Shown: positions 9,019 to 17,615, numbered from the stretch's first letter. The stretch is DNA of 64,000 bases from Rhodobacteraceae bacterium Alg231-30 (GCA_900143615.1 FREU01000005.1:62084-126083); one strand, 5' to 3'. Notes: generated by a model from the sequence alone, not told the origin. Program-made: numbers and translations.

Positions 9019-9678
9019 ATGATTAAAAAACCCGCAGAAAAACAACGACAAAGAGCCCCAAGCCAACGGTCGCTGGAGACTCGTGAGCGTATTTTGGATG
9101 CTGCGGAACTGGTGTTTGCCCAACACGGGTTCGAAGGCGCATCGATCCGCGACATCGCCTCGAAAGCCGGTGTTCAGGGTGCACTTGTCCACCACCATGG
9201 CGGCAGCAAGGACAACCTATTCTTTGTTGTTGTTGCACGAAGAGCGGATGAACTGGCGGCGCGTCGGCTTGCGGCACTGGAAGCCCAAAAGGCCCTTGGA
9301 GATTTGAAACTGCGAGGTGTTCTCGCGGCCTTTATTGGCCCGTTTATTGGTCTGACGACACATAGTGGAGCGCATTGGCGCGCGTATGGACGCCTAATTG
9401 CGCATGTCTCGTCTGACGAACGGTGGCGCCCGATTTCCGAAGCATGTTTCGACCCGACCGCAAAAATCTTTCTCGAAGAAATTGCCAAGGTTTTGCCAAA
9501 CGCACCCCAGCAACAGGTCAGCGCAGGCTTTGTCTTTATGGTTTCCTCGATGCTGTCGATCAGCGCCTCAAAATGGCGTATTCAGGACTTGGCACAAGCG
9601 CCCGATGACGATGATTTGACCGAAACCCTGTTGGAGTTTTGTGCCGCCGGTTTTGAGGCTATTGTCAAACCGGCGTAA
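9019..9678 (+). CDS. TetR/AcrR family transcriptional regulator
   Basis: A 219-aa repressor with an N-terminal TetR helix-turn-helix: TRERILDAAELVFAQHG, then GASIRDIASKAGVQ (recognition region), and the variant HHHGGSKDNLF where most members have YHHFxSKExL. The C-terminal ligand domain is divergent, as usual. The gene is divergent from the FMO/BASS/SDR operon with a dyad in the shared spacer, so it probably represses that operon and itself until a pathway metabolite binds. The ligand is unknown. Confidence 0.9.
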   Translation: MIKKPAEKQRQRAPSQRSLETRERILDAAELVFAQHGFEGASIRDIASKAGVQGALVHHHGGSKDNLFFVVVARRADELAARRLAALEAQKALGDLKLRGVLAAFIGPFIGLTTHSGAHWRAYGRLIAHVSSDERWRPISEACFDPTAKIFLEEIAKVLPNAPQQQVSAGFVFMVSSMLSISASKWRIQDLAQAPDDDDLTETLLEFCAAGFEAIVKPA

Positions 9679-9922
9679 TATCCAAATTCAGAGAAGCGAA
9701 AAGGGCGGAGCCTGTCATTAAGGTTTCGAATGCCACATTTCCGCTTCGCCTGCCACACCACCCGAGGTGTGCACAGCATTCCCGACTTTTGAAACACAGC
9801 TACAGGTATCAATACTCACCTAACTGCATGGAAGTCTTTATTTTTTCGTCGAGTGGGGGTTTGCATTTCGAGCCAATCATATAGTCTCCTTGGACAGCGA
9901 GCCGATAAAAAGAGAAAACGAC

Positions 9923-10867
9923 ATGACCGATCCAGCAACCGAGATAGTCTTTCACAACTATCCGCAATCACCCGTCGCCGAAAAGGTCCGTGTGGCCTTT
10001 GGGATCAAGGGAATTGCATGGCGGGATGTTGAAATACCTCGCCTGCCCCCCAAGCCGATGCTCACGGCACTCACTGGCGGATACCGCCGCACCCCGGTGA
10101 TGCAAATTGGAGCAGATATTTATTGCGACAGTCAATGCATCCTGCGCGAACTGGAACGCCGCCAACCAAAACCATCTTTCATGCCGACATCTGATGCCGG
10201 TTTGATGTGGTGCCTCAGCCGCTACACCGATGGTGAGTTTTTCACGCTTGCAGTGAAGCTTGTTCTTGGATCTGCAGGCGACGACCTACCACGTGACTTT
10301 GCCGAGGATCGAGGTCGCTTGTATCTTGGCGAAAACTGGGCTGAGGGGCTCAAACAGTCAAATCAGGACCTGCCGCACCTCGTCGCACAGATTCGCGCGC
10401 CTTTGTCTTGGATGAACGCTCAACTGACAGACGGACGTAAATTTCTGCTTGGCGATGCGGCTGCAGCGATTGATGCGCAGATGTACCATGTCATCTGGTT
10501 TATTCGCGGACGTTGGAGCGGCGGGGCTGCGATGTTGTCCGAATTCCCTGAATTAGAACGCTGGGAGGACAACGTCCGCGCGATAGGGCACGGAACGTCC
10601 AGCGCAATGACCGCCGCGGATGCACTAACTCGGGCACAATCTCTAGAGCCCAACTCGGAAAAAGGTGTGGCACCAAATGACCCTCAGGGTCTGCAGATCG
10701 GCCATTTTGTTTCGATCAGTCCAGATCTGGACGGCGGCGAACAACCGGTCGAAGGCAAGGTGCGTTATGCGGATGCTGACACCATCGGGATTGAACGAAA
10801 CAGCGATGAGGCTGGAACGGTTTGTGTCTATTTCCCACGCGCTGGGTACCGGGTATTTCAAACCTAG
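9923..10867 (+). CDS. Glutathione S-transferase family protein with C-terminal extension
   Basis: A 314-aa protein. The N-terminal thioredoxin-like GST domain (residues ~8-85) contains the SPVAEKVR segment, where GSTs place the catalytic Ser/Tyr, and a cis-Pro region RRTPVMQIG followed by YCDSQCI. An alpha-helical C-terminal GST domain follows. About 75 residues after it resemble neither GST domain and are of unknown role. The reaction would be glutathione conjugation or thiol transfer on an unidentified electrophile. I chose the ATG at 9923, after a purine-rich stretch, over a TTG at 9890. The acnA remnant lies just downstream. Confidence 0.85.
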   Translation: MTDPATEIVFHNYPQSPVAEKVRVAFGIKGIAWRDVEIPRLPPKPMLTALTGGYRRTPVMQIGADIYCDSQCILRELERRQPKPSFMPTSDAGLMWCLSRYTDGEFFTLAVKLVLGSAGDDLPRDFAEDRGRLYLGENWAEGLKQSNQDLPHLVAQIRAPLSWMNAQLTDGRKFLLGDAAAAIDAQMYHVIWFIRGRWSGGAAMLSEFPELERWEDNVRAIGHGTSSAMTAADALTRAQSLEPNSEKGVAPNDPQGLQIGHFVSISPDLDGGEQPVEGKVRYADADTIGIERNSDEAGTVCVYFPRAGYRVFQT

Positions 10868-10978
10868 TGCCAAATCGGGTGCCCGTTTTGCATCAAAGAT
10901 GCACAGCCTGAAATTGTACCAACGCGATCTGTAAGGCAGAGCTGCGCTGCTAACTTTGCACTTTGTTATGGCGTGCAA

Positions 10979-11089
10979 CCGACCAAGACCATCACATTGA
11001 AATGTCACATCAATATAGCCCCCGAGATCGAATACATCGAACACGGGGGCGTGCTGCATTACGTGTTGCAGAATTTAACTAAGCCGTAA
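10979..11089 (+). pseudogene. acnA: Duplicated 3' fragment of acnA
   Basis: Thirty-six codons match the end of acnA at 4793-4903 nearly base for base. They retain the same frame and stop position: shared peptide runs include TKTITLKC and APEIEYIEHGGVLHYVL. Differences are mostly third-position or conservative changes, with the last residues NLTKP instead of NLAKS. No start codon or ribosome binding site belongs to it and it has no preceding acnA sequence, so it is a remnant, not a gene. The homology continues into a degenerate copy of the acnA terminator. It suggests a past duplication or recombination that brought the 3' end of a second acnA allele here. Confidence 0.85.
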
Positions 11090-11113
11090 GCCCTACGCCC
11101 ATTTAGAATGAAG

Positions 11114-11144
11114 AAAGCCCCCGCCATTTGGTTGGAGCTTTTTG
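11114..11144 (+). terminator. Degenerate copy of the acnA terminator
   Basis: The order AAAGCC...CC-ATTT-GGTTGGAGC-TTTTT mirrors the terminator at 4928-4958, with several stem mismatches. It marks the 3' limit of the acnA-derived segment and may still terminate the GST transcript weakly. Confidence 0.5.
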
Positions 11145-11198
11145 TTTGGTGTCATGGACTTCTTTGAGCCCTATATACTAGGCATGGCATTCCCGCTT

Positions 11199-11246
11199 GA
11201 ATGGCGGAAAGGCGCAGAAAACGGATTTTGCAAAGTTTGGGAACGG
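11199..11246. repeat. Degenerate dispersed repeat, copy 1
   Basis: GAATGGCGG...GCGCAGAAA and TTTGCAAAGT...GAACGG recur with about 75-80% identity at 17044-17092. Both copies lie in gene-poor DNA. I cannot identify the parent element; similar non-coding debris is common in Roseobacter genomes. Confidence 0.45.
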
Positions 11247-11325
11247 CCGTGAACGGACATGGGTGCAAAACACGTTCATGAGCGCTTGTGGACGCAAAGC
11301 GGATTTTCGCTGATCCCTTCCCATT

Positions 11326-11339
11326 GTTAGTTGACTAAC
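11326..11339. promoter_or_regulatory. Perfect dyad upstream of the redox cluster
   Basis: GTTAGT-TG-ACTAAC is a perfect 6+6 inverted repeat, typical in size and AT content for MarR-type operators. The AT-rich stretch after it could be a promoter. It lies about 305 bases before the DsbD-like gene, so the 5' leader would be long. The MarR gene at 16129 is the obvious candidate binder, by inference only. Confidence 0.4.
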
Positions 11340-11513
11340 TATATTTGAAACACGATATATTCCTCACACTCTCCAGCTAAGTCAGACTTTAAGAAAAGGA
11401 CGCATTTTTATGACGCCCAATGAAAACCGAGCGTAACGCCTTAATAATTCACTTCGGACGGACCTATTAAGAGGGTCTCCCGATCCCCGACCGACCTAAC
11501 ACCAAGTCACGTT

Positions 11514-11528
11514 ACAAACGACGTTTGT
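11514..11528. promoter_or_regulatory. Second dyad upstream of the redox cluster
   Basis: ACAAACG-A-CGTTTGT is a perfect 7+7 inverted repeat 117 bases before the start codon of the DsbD-like gene. It could be an operator of a LacI- or TetR-like protein. The rest of 11340-11644 shows no gene. Confidence 0.35.
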
Positions 11529-11644
11529 TGCGGCGGGAATCTTGCATCCCGAGCTTCAAGATGCCGCGACTTATTCCCTTCGATTGGCAACCGCTCGGCT
11601 GCCAAAACCCATGGATTTTGCCCCGAGCAAAGACAGGAGAAAGC

Positions 11645-13060
11645 ATGCAAGGTATTCAGACTAAGTCCCAGTCCCCGTTAGCGCGCGGCAAATCTGGACT
11701 TTTCGCGCTGCTGAGTCTGTTTGCCGTCATCGCGATTGTTCTGTCTTGGCTTGTCTTTCCTCTTGCGCTGAACGGACGCGACCTGATGACCAACGCGGGC
11801 AGCCAGCTTCAAGACGACCGCCAAGGCCATGCTAAAACACTCTCACAATTCCTGAGCCGCCCAACTCTTTTCCCCGGCGGCATCGAAGTCACGTCGCTCT
11901 GGGCCACCGAAGAGTATTTTGCCCAAACCGATCGCGCCTCGGTCACAGACTATTACGACCCGGAAAACAACTTCGTCTTTTTCATCACTGAAAACGTCCA
12001 CACGGGCATGCTGCCCGAAGGGTTGCCAGAAGCATTTCTCTCTGTAGGCGATACGTTGCTGCGACCCACATTGATCGAAGGCCCCAGCGAAGCCTCTCAT
12101 CACCGGCTCACCGCTGTGACTTTCCCCAAGTTTGATGAAACAGGCGCCCCCTATGCAACAGACACCACCGCGCATGTCCGGCTTCGCCTCAACCACGCTT
12201 GGGATCGCTTCTATGAGATTGATGGCATACCCCAGCCGGTGATTTCGCGCTATCAGTGGGATCTTCCGCTCGATATTCCAACTGATCTGCTGATCCGTCC
12301 CGGCCTCTCCGCCGCCATGGTTCTGTCGCTCTCAGCCGGCCTTCTGGCCGCTGTTCTCACCCCATGCCTGTTGCAATTGGCGGTCGTTTTTATGGCAACG
12401 ATGGGGGCCAGCGGTGCCGAAGCTGTCGCCACGCGTGGCAAAGTGGATGACGTGGCCAAAAACCGAATTCTTGTGGCGGCCTCTGCCTTTGTGATCGGAT
12501 ATTTCATCCTTTTCACCACCGCAGGTGCCTTAATCGGCGGCTTGGGCAAACAGGCGCAAATTGCCTTTTCAATGTGGTCGCGCCCAGTGGCCATAGGCTC
12601 GGGTATTCTTGTCATTTTCTTCGGCCTTTGGCTGGGCATCCGTTCCAATGCCCCGCTGTTGTGCCGCCTGCCGGGAGCCAAGCTGATGCAGCGGCTCAAA
12701 GGCGGATCCACCTTTGGCAATGTGATGATTGCCATTGTTTATAATCTTGGCTGCATGAGCTGCTTTGGCGGCGCCATCATTGCAACCTTGTTCGTATACG
12801 TCGGCGCGCTTGGATCGGCGTTCACTGGCGCGGTTACCATGGGCGGGTTTGCCCTTGGTTTGGGTATCCCTTTCATGGTGGCCGCGCTCTTTTTCTCCCG
12901 CGTGGAGCCACTGATCTTAGCCGTTGCAAAATATCACCGCCCCATCGGGCTGGTGAGCTCACTAATCGTCATGGGCTTTGGCGTTCTGCTGATCACCGAC
13001 AACTTCCATACCCTTTCAGATGCGATTTACCCCTACCTCGGATTGGGGGGCTACCGATGA
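11645..13060 (+). CDS. DsbD/CcdA-like cytochrome c biogenesis-type membrane protein
   Basis: A 471-aa protein. A first hydrophobic segment (residues ~18-40) anchors a periplasmic region of about 180 residues with no domain I recognise. About eight transmembrane segments of DsbD/CcdA type follow. The two redox cysteine positions of that family appear to be kept: TPCLLQL in the first helix of the core and NLGCMSCFGGA in the second half. DsbD/CcdA proteins pass electrons from cytoplasmic thioredoxin to periplasmic thiols. The start ATG at 11645 has AGGAGA in front. Its stop codon overlaps the next start (ATGA), so it probably serves the exported propeller proteins encoded downstream. Confidence 0.8.
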   Translation: MQGIQTKSQSPLARGKSGLFALLSLFAVIAIVLSWLVFPLALNGRDLMTNAGSQLQDDRQGHAKTLSQFLSRPTLFPGGIEVTSLWATEEYFAQTDRASVTDYYDPENNFVFFITENVHTGMLPEGLPEAFLSVGDTLLRPTLIEGPSEASHHRLTAVTFPKFDETGAPYATDTTAHVRLRLNHAWDRFYEIDGIPQPVISRYQWDLPLDIPTDLLIRPGLSAAMVLSLSAGLLAAVLTPCLLQLAVVFMATMGASGAEAVATRGKVDDVAKNRILVAASAFVIGYFILFTTAGALIGGLGKQAQIAFSMWSRPVAIGSGILVIFFGLWLGIRSNAPLLCRLPGAKLMQRLKGGSTFGNVMIAIVYNLGCMSCFGGAIIATLFVYVGALGSAFTGAVTMGGFALGLGIPFMVAALFFSRVEPLILAVAKYHRPIGLVSSLIVMGFGVLLITDNFHTLSDAIYPYLGLGGYR

Positions 13061-14202
13061 CCCCGCATCCAACCCGCCGCCAAGTCATCACTGGTCTTAG
13101 CGCCATTTTAGGATCCTCGGTTCTGGCCGTGCCCGCGCATGCCAAGGCCCCTCTCTGGGACGGCGCACGTTATGCTTTCCTCGGCTCATCAACACAGCCA
13201 AAAATTGTCGCCATCGACGTTGACCAACACCGCCTGGAAACGGTGATTGACCTGCCTTTTGTTCCCGGCTCGCTTGCGGTGTCGCAAGATCATGACCTGC
13301 TGTTTGCCACTGATTTGGTGGGCAAGGCTGTTGGCATCGTCGATTTGCACAGCAACGAATACATCGGCTCTAATCTGTTGGGTCTCACGCCGGATGTGGC
13401 GCTGATCAGCCCCGCAGACGGCTACATCACATATGCAGGCCCAGAAGGGCAGATTTCTATTTGGGAGCTTCACAGCAACCGCGAAGCCCTTCGGCTGCGC
13501 GACTTTGGGCCAATCACCAGTCTGACCTACAGCCGCGATGGTGGCGCGCTTTTCTCGGTCAACACTGCGACGAAAGAAGTTCTCGGGATCGACCTGCGCA
13601 GCGGTGACGTGGTGCAAAGGCAGGCCTTGCCGGGCAAGACCAACGGCCGCGTCACGCCCATGTCTCGCAGTCTGGACGGGCGGCACGGTTTACTGGCATT
13701 GCCGGATGACGACCTTCTGATTGTGCTTGATTTGCGTAACCTTGACGTCTTGCACAGCATCAAAACCGCGCAAGAGCCCGGACGCCCCTATGCCAGCGGT
13801 GATGGCCAGTTTGTGCTGGTGCCGCATAAATCAGGACGCGCGGTCAGCATCTTTTCAGCCACGGATTACAGCCCAGTTGCCGTCTTTGATACCAAGGCTG
13901 AAATCTCTGAGGTCGTCACGGGTTGGCTTGACAGCACAGCCTTTGCAATCTCGACCGAGGCGGCATCGATCTCGGTGATTGATCTTTTTGGGCTTGAGAT
14001 GGGCGCGGCGATGCAAGTGCCCGCGCCCCCCCGCCACAGCCTTACCAATTCCGACAGTCGGATCGTAACCACGACACTGGGCCAAGACGGCGCAGTTGGT
14101 TTGATCGATGCAAGCAGCCGCCAGCTTGCCACTGTCATTGAAACAGGTGTTTGCGACCTGACCCAGCCAGTGATGGCCGTCAGCGGGAACATTTGCCACT
14201 AA
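13057..14202 (+). CDS. Exported beta-propeller protein with Tat-like signal
   Basis: A 381-aa protein. The N-terminus TRRQVITGLSAILGSSVLA has twin arginines followed by a hydrophobic stretch and AHA, consistent with Tat export. The mature part consists of repeated 40-50-residue blades of YVTN/YncE type, for example KIVAIDVDQHRLETVID and AVGIVDLHSNEYIG. It has a single late cysteine and no heme motif. Such propellers act as scaffolds, cofactor-handling proteins (NirF-like) or oxidoreductase subunits. It overlaps the DsbD-like gene by ATGA and precedes a cytochrome c/propeller fusion, so it is likely a partner or maturation factor of that protein. Confidence 0.75.
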   Translation: MTPHPTRRQVITGLSAILGSSVLAVPAHAKAPLWDGARYAFLGSSTQPKIVAIDVDQHRLETVIDLPFVPGSLAVSQDHDLLFATDLVGKAVGIVDLHSNEYIGSNLLGLTPDVALISPADGYITYAGPEGQISIWELHSNREALRLRDFGPITSLTYSRDGGALFSVNTATKEVLGIDLRSGDVVQRQALPGKTNGRVTPMSRSLDGRHGLLALPDDDLLIVLDLRNLDVLHSIKTAQEPGRPYASGDGQFVLVPHKSGRAVSIFSATDYSPVAVFDTKAEISEVVTGWLDSTAFAISTEAASISVIDLFGLEMGAAMQVPAPPRHSLTNSDSRIVTTTLGQDGAVGLIDASSRQLATVIETGVCDLTQPVMAVSGNICH

Positions 14203-14283
14203 CCCGTTCTCCAAGCGGGACAACCAACAGCTCCGATCAACGGGGCACAGAGAAAACGCACGATGACTACAAAAGGAAAATCC

Positions 14284-16050
14284 ATGAGAAACGCTCTCCT
14301 TGTTGCGTCTTCATTTGCGATTGTTGCGGCCAGCGCAGCATCCGCGATGGAAACGTCGGACATCAATCTAGACCTAGACGCGGCGCTTGAGCGCGGCCAA
14401 GAACTCTATGACGAAGTGGGCATCTGCTCGGCTTGTCACGGCATGGAAGGCGAAGGCGGCATTGGTCCTGCACTGAACATCGATGCGGCCATGCCAACCG
14501 ATGTGATGTACCAGCTGCAAACCAACCCACAGATGGTTGGTATTGATGACATGCTCGACCCAATCACCGAGCAGGACATGTTTGCCATGTCTGTTTATAT
14601 TCGCAAACTTGCCAATCTGGACAATGACGCAGAAACCCTTGAGCAGATCGCGCAATCCGCCGAAGCAGCTCTGCGCAGCACCGAGACCCAGACAACTTTC
14701 TTCATGAGCGAACGCGACAAGAAAGTTGAAGAAATTCAAAGTTTCCAGAATGTTGTGGAAACTTGGGAACGCCGCGCCAAGGAAGGCTCGCTCAAGCGTC
14801 ACTATGACGTGCAAGTGCTGGCAACTTTTGACGAAGCAGAGCCGCTGTTCACGCCTGAGCCTGGCAAAACCTATTGGTACCAGCAAACAGGTATCACACC
14901 CTTCTCGCTGGGCGGGGCAGAAGAAGCTCTTGGTGGCGCGGAAAGCTCGCAAATCGTGGTCGGCGATCAGGACACCAAAGAAATCATCGCCACTTACATG
15001 CTCCCACGTGATATGCGTGGCGAAGTACACACCACGGTAGCAACCCCGGATGGGCGTTACACCTTCATGACCGGCAACCGCCCAGAAGGTGGTGCGAGCG
15101 ACAGTATTTCGATCCAAACACCAGCAACCTTGTTGAAAATGGATGCGTTGTCTCTGCAGCCCGTTGCCAACCTCGACATCGGTGGGCGTATCCACCACGG
15201 TCAGCTGTTCCAAGACAAATATATCCTGATCGACACGTTTGCGCGCGACGAAGACGGTCTGGACGTGTTCCTGTTTGATCCGGAAACGGATGAAATCGTC
15301 GGTGGTATTCAAGCCGAAGACTTAGGCGGAAAATCCTACACCTCGTTCACTGACAACGAATACATCTATGTTCTGATGCAGCCGCTTGGTTATGGTGTCT
15401 CAGCTCTGTCCGGTGCGCGCGCCGCAATGATGTTCCACAAAGGTGACATGGTCACCATGCGTCCGTTCTGGGTTTCCAAAATTGACCCTGAAACTTGGGA
15501 AGTGGTCGCAGAATACCCATACCCCGGATACCGCGCCAACTGGATCACAATCGATTCTGCGTCTGAGTACATGTACATCATGGCGGGTGCCGGCTCGATC
15601 GTCACCAAGATGAACGTGAAAACCGGCGAGCATATCTGGTCGGAAGCTTCTGGTATTGGCCCATATGGTGCGGCTCTCACCGCTGACGAATCCGAGCTTT
15701 GGGTTGCCGACAAAGGCGAAACCGCCGGCATGTTTGGCCGTACTGTCACTGTCTTTAACGCGGAAACAGGCCGTCATCAGGAAACACTGTTCTCGGGCTA
15801 CAAAGTCGACCACATCCTGCTGTCTCCGGATGGAAAAGAAATGTGGGGCACCTCGAACGGCGAAGGCAAAGTCTATGTTTGGGATGCGGAAACCCGCGAG
15901 CAAATCCACATCATCGACATGCCCGGCCGCGGCGACCCCCACGGTACTGTTTGGGTTCACTATGATGAAAACGGCGAAGGTCGTGTAGTGCGTGACCAAG
16001 GTAACTTCCACAACGGCATCCACCCGGCCAAAGGCAACCCGCTGAAGTAA
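14284..16050 (+). CDS. Periplasmic cytochrome c/beta-propeller fusion protein
   Basis: A 588-aa exported protein. It has a Sec signal (MRNALLVASSFAIVAASAAS) and a class I cytochrome c domain at residues ~30-110 with CSACH (CxxCH) and a later methionine-rich stretch for the sixth ligand. A helical, glutamate-rich linker spans ~120-165, and a beta-propeller fills the rest. The order heme c then propeller recalls cd1 nitrite reductase NirS, but I see no convincing d1-heme signature. His clusters (GRIHHGQLF, DPHGTVWVHY, NFHNGIHP) could instead hold metal. The start is the ATG at 14284 after AAAAGGAAAA, which fits the signal peptide better than 14263. A bidirectional terminator follows. Substrate unknown. 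Confidence 0.78.
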   Translation: MRNALLVASSFAIVAASAASAMETSDINLDLDAALERGQELYDEVGICSACHGMEGEGGIGPALNIDAAMPTDVMYQLQTNPQMVGIDDMLDPITEQDMFAMSVYIRKLANLDNDAETLEQIAQSAEAALRSTETQTTFFMSERDKKVEEIQSFQNVVETWERRAKEGSLKRHYDVQVLATFDEAEPLFTPEPGKTYWYQQTGITPFSLGGAEEALGGAESSQIVVGDQDTKEIIATYMLPRDMRGEVHTTVATPDGRYTFMTGNRPEGGASDSISIQTPATLLKMDALSLQPVANLDIGGRIHHGQLFQDKYILIDTFARDEDGLDVFLFDPETDEIVGGIQAEDLGGKSYTSFTDNEYIYVLMQPLGYGVSALSGARAAMMFHKGDMVTMRPFWVSKIDPETWEVVAEYPYPGYRANWITIDSASEYMYIMAGAGSIVTKMNVKTGEHIWSEASGIGPYGAALTADESELWVADKGETAGMFGRTVTVFNAETGRHQETLFSGYKVDHILLSPDGKEMWGTSNGEGKVYVWDAETREQIHIIDMPGRGDPHGTVWVHYDENGEGRVVRDQGNFHNGIHPAKGNPLK

Positions 16051-16074
16051 AGCGACGTTGCTCTTTAAAAAACC

Positions 16075-16103
16075 AAAGGCACCTCTTTCGAGGTGCCTTT
16101 TCT
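16075..16103. terminator. Bidirectional terminator between cytochrome/propeller gene and marR
   Basis: GGCACCTC-TTTC-GAGGTGCC, flanked by A-rich sequence on the left and TTTT on the right, lies between two convergent genes. Confidence 0.85.
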
Positions 16104-16128
16104 GTTCTCAATAGGACGATGCGGCCTT

Positions 16129-16587
16129 TTACTTTTGTTCCTCGGAGTGCAAATCCTTCGGCGTCTTGGCCCCAAAAGAGCGGCGGAGATCATGCGCGCT
16201 GTCAAAAAGCTGTTTCGCCTGCGCCTCGCCTAAATGCTCAGCGACCAAGGCGTCAACTTCGCGCCAAGCCTCATGTACCTGGTCAATCAGAGCCTCCCCC
16301 TTTGGGGTCAGGGTCAACAAGTTGCGGCGGCTATCGTTTGGGTCAGGCCGACGGGAAATGAGCCCGTTTGCAAGCATCCGTTCCGTCATCGCGCTCATGC
16401 TAGCGGGTTTGATGGAAAACGTGTTGGCCAGCTCCACTTGAGACGCAGTTCCTGCCAAATGCAATGCGTCCAAGACCCGAGATTGGCGCCATTGCAGCCC
16501 TAAGGGTTCGAGGCGCCTTCTCAGCTCTAGTTCTATCAAGACAACCGAATGAGTTAGGCCCATAAAGCCAAAGCGGTAGGAATTCAT
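16129..16587 (-). CDS. MarR family transcriptional regulator
   Basis: A 152-aa winged-helix regulator. The DNA-binding core includes ASQVELANTFSIKPASMSAM (recognition helix), the wing LISRRPDPNDSRRNLLTLT with the family's D-x-R motif, and helical ends for dimerisation. It is convergent with the cytochrome/propeller cluster and has a dyad in front of its own gene. MarR proteins usually sense small phenolic or oxidative ligands. A role in controlling the adjacent redox cluster is inferred from position alone. Confidence 0.92.
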   Translation of the reverse strand: MNSYRFGFMGLTHSVVLIELELRRRLEPLGLQWRQSRVLDALHLAGTASQVELANTFSIKPASMSAMTERMLANGLISRRPDPNDSRRNLLTLTPKGEALIDQVHEAWREVDALVAEHLGEAQAKQLFDSAHDLRRSFGAKTPKDLHSEEQK

Positions 16588-16611
16588 AGGCGCGTCCTAG
16601 CTGAAGGGCTC

Positions 16612-16630
16612 AATAGAATACAGAACTATT
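16612..16630. promoter_or_regulatory. Dyad upstream of the MarR gene
   Basis: AATAG-N9-CTATT with extending TCAA/TTGA flanks lies 25-43 bases upstream of the marR start. The size fits an autoregulatory MarR operator overlapping the promoter. Confidence 0.4.
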
Positions 16631-17615
16631 TGAGACGGCGCTTTTTGAAGTATTCCCAATTATCTCCGGATGGACCTTGGAGCACGCCGGCAAGAGCCTA
16701 CAATCTATTTGAAACTTAAGAAAGCACCACAGTCATGCTCGCGAGATCTCGCCCATTGAAGCGGGCAGTTTGGCATCTGGTCAAGGGTATAGTCCTAATG
16801 AATATGATACGGTTCAGGCAGGTTAAACCGAGCGATAGCATGGCCCAGGCGAAACCGGCGGACGGGAACTGTTGAAATTGGTAAAACGGTCAGAGACAAC
16901 CCGACAAGTCACTTGGTCATGTCAGCATTGGGCTGGGAGAAGTCATTGGCCACACTGGATCACACATGATTTCGCTGCAGCTGTGTTGCCGCATCGCCGC
17001 AAGGCGGCCTCGAACTCTTTTTGACGGATGCTGCGCGAGGCAGGAATGGCAGCTAAGCGCAGAAAGCGAGCTTTGCAAAGTCTAACGAACGGCCCTTACC
17101 TGCCGTTCATAGCGTAGTGTCGCACCGCTGTGCAGCTTCATCAAAGCAGCCATTCGGCACATTGCACAGCATTTTTAATGGATGAACGGAGGGGCTGCAA
17201 GACCTTGCCGTTTTTGAGAAGTTGAGAAGAGTCCAATTCGAGATCTAGATGTCTTGTCATTTGGGCGGATTAGTTACGGCTGCGCGACCTCTATACTTGA
17301 GCGGCGGTGGCGATATTCGAAAGTTTCGCAAATGAAGGTGACCGAAGGATATGTACTTAGTTGAAAATAAAGGAATACCCCTTTTGCAAAAGCACGCCAT
17401 TGAGACATCTCTTGCTTTTTTGTGTCAACCCGGACCGTGGCAAACTTGAATTGCGACGCGCAAACTGGAAGAATTCACAATTGAAACCAGAGCTGCGATT
17501 GAGCGGCACGGCGGAATTTCGACCGTCGCTGCTGTCCACATTGTAATCGCACCGAAGCACATTAGCTTTACCCTGAGACGCAAAAATTCTCGGAACAACG
17601 AGTCAGGAAAAAAGA
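16631..17615. other. Gene-poor intergenic region
   Basis: Nearly 1 kb in which I find no frame with codon bias or a recognisable protein on either strand. It holds copy 2 of the dispersed repeat (17044-17092) and looks like decayed sequence. The ribosome binding site CAGGAAAAAAG for the next gene lies at its right end. Confidence 0.5.
17044..17092. repeat. Degenerate dispersed repeat, copy 2
   Basis: Matches 11199-11246 in GAATGGC, GCGCAGAAA, TTTGCAAAGT and GAACGG, in the same order and spacing. Confidence 0.45.

Noticed and set aside
10643..11059. A 138-codon minus-strand frame spanning the end of the GST gene and the acnA remnant
   Set aside because: Its N-terminal part is simply the complement of acnA-derived sequence (the same antisense peptide appears opposite the true acnA end).
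14374..15312. A 312-codon open frame antisense to the cytochrome c/propeller gene
   Set aside because: The forward gene has a signal peptide, a heme motif and a terminator; the reverse frame has none of these and is a shadow.
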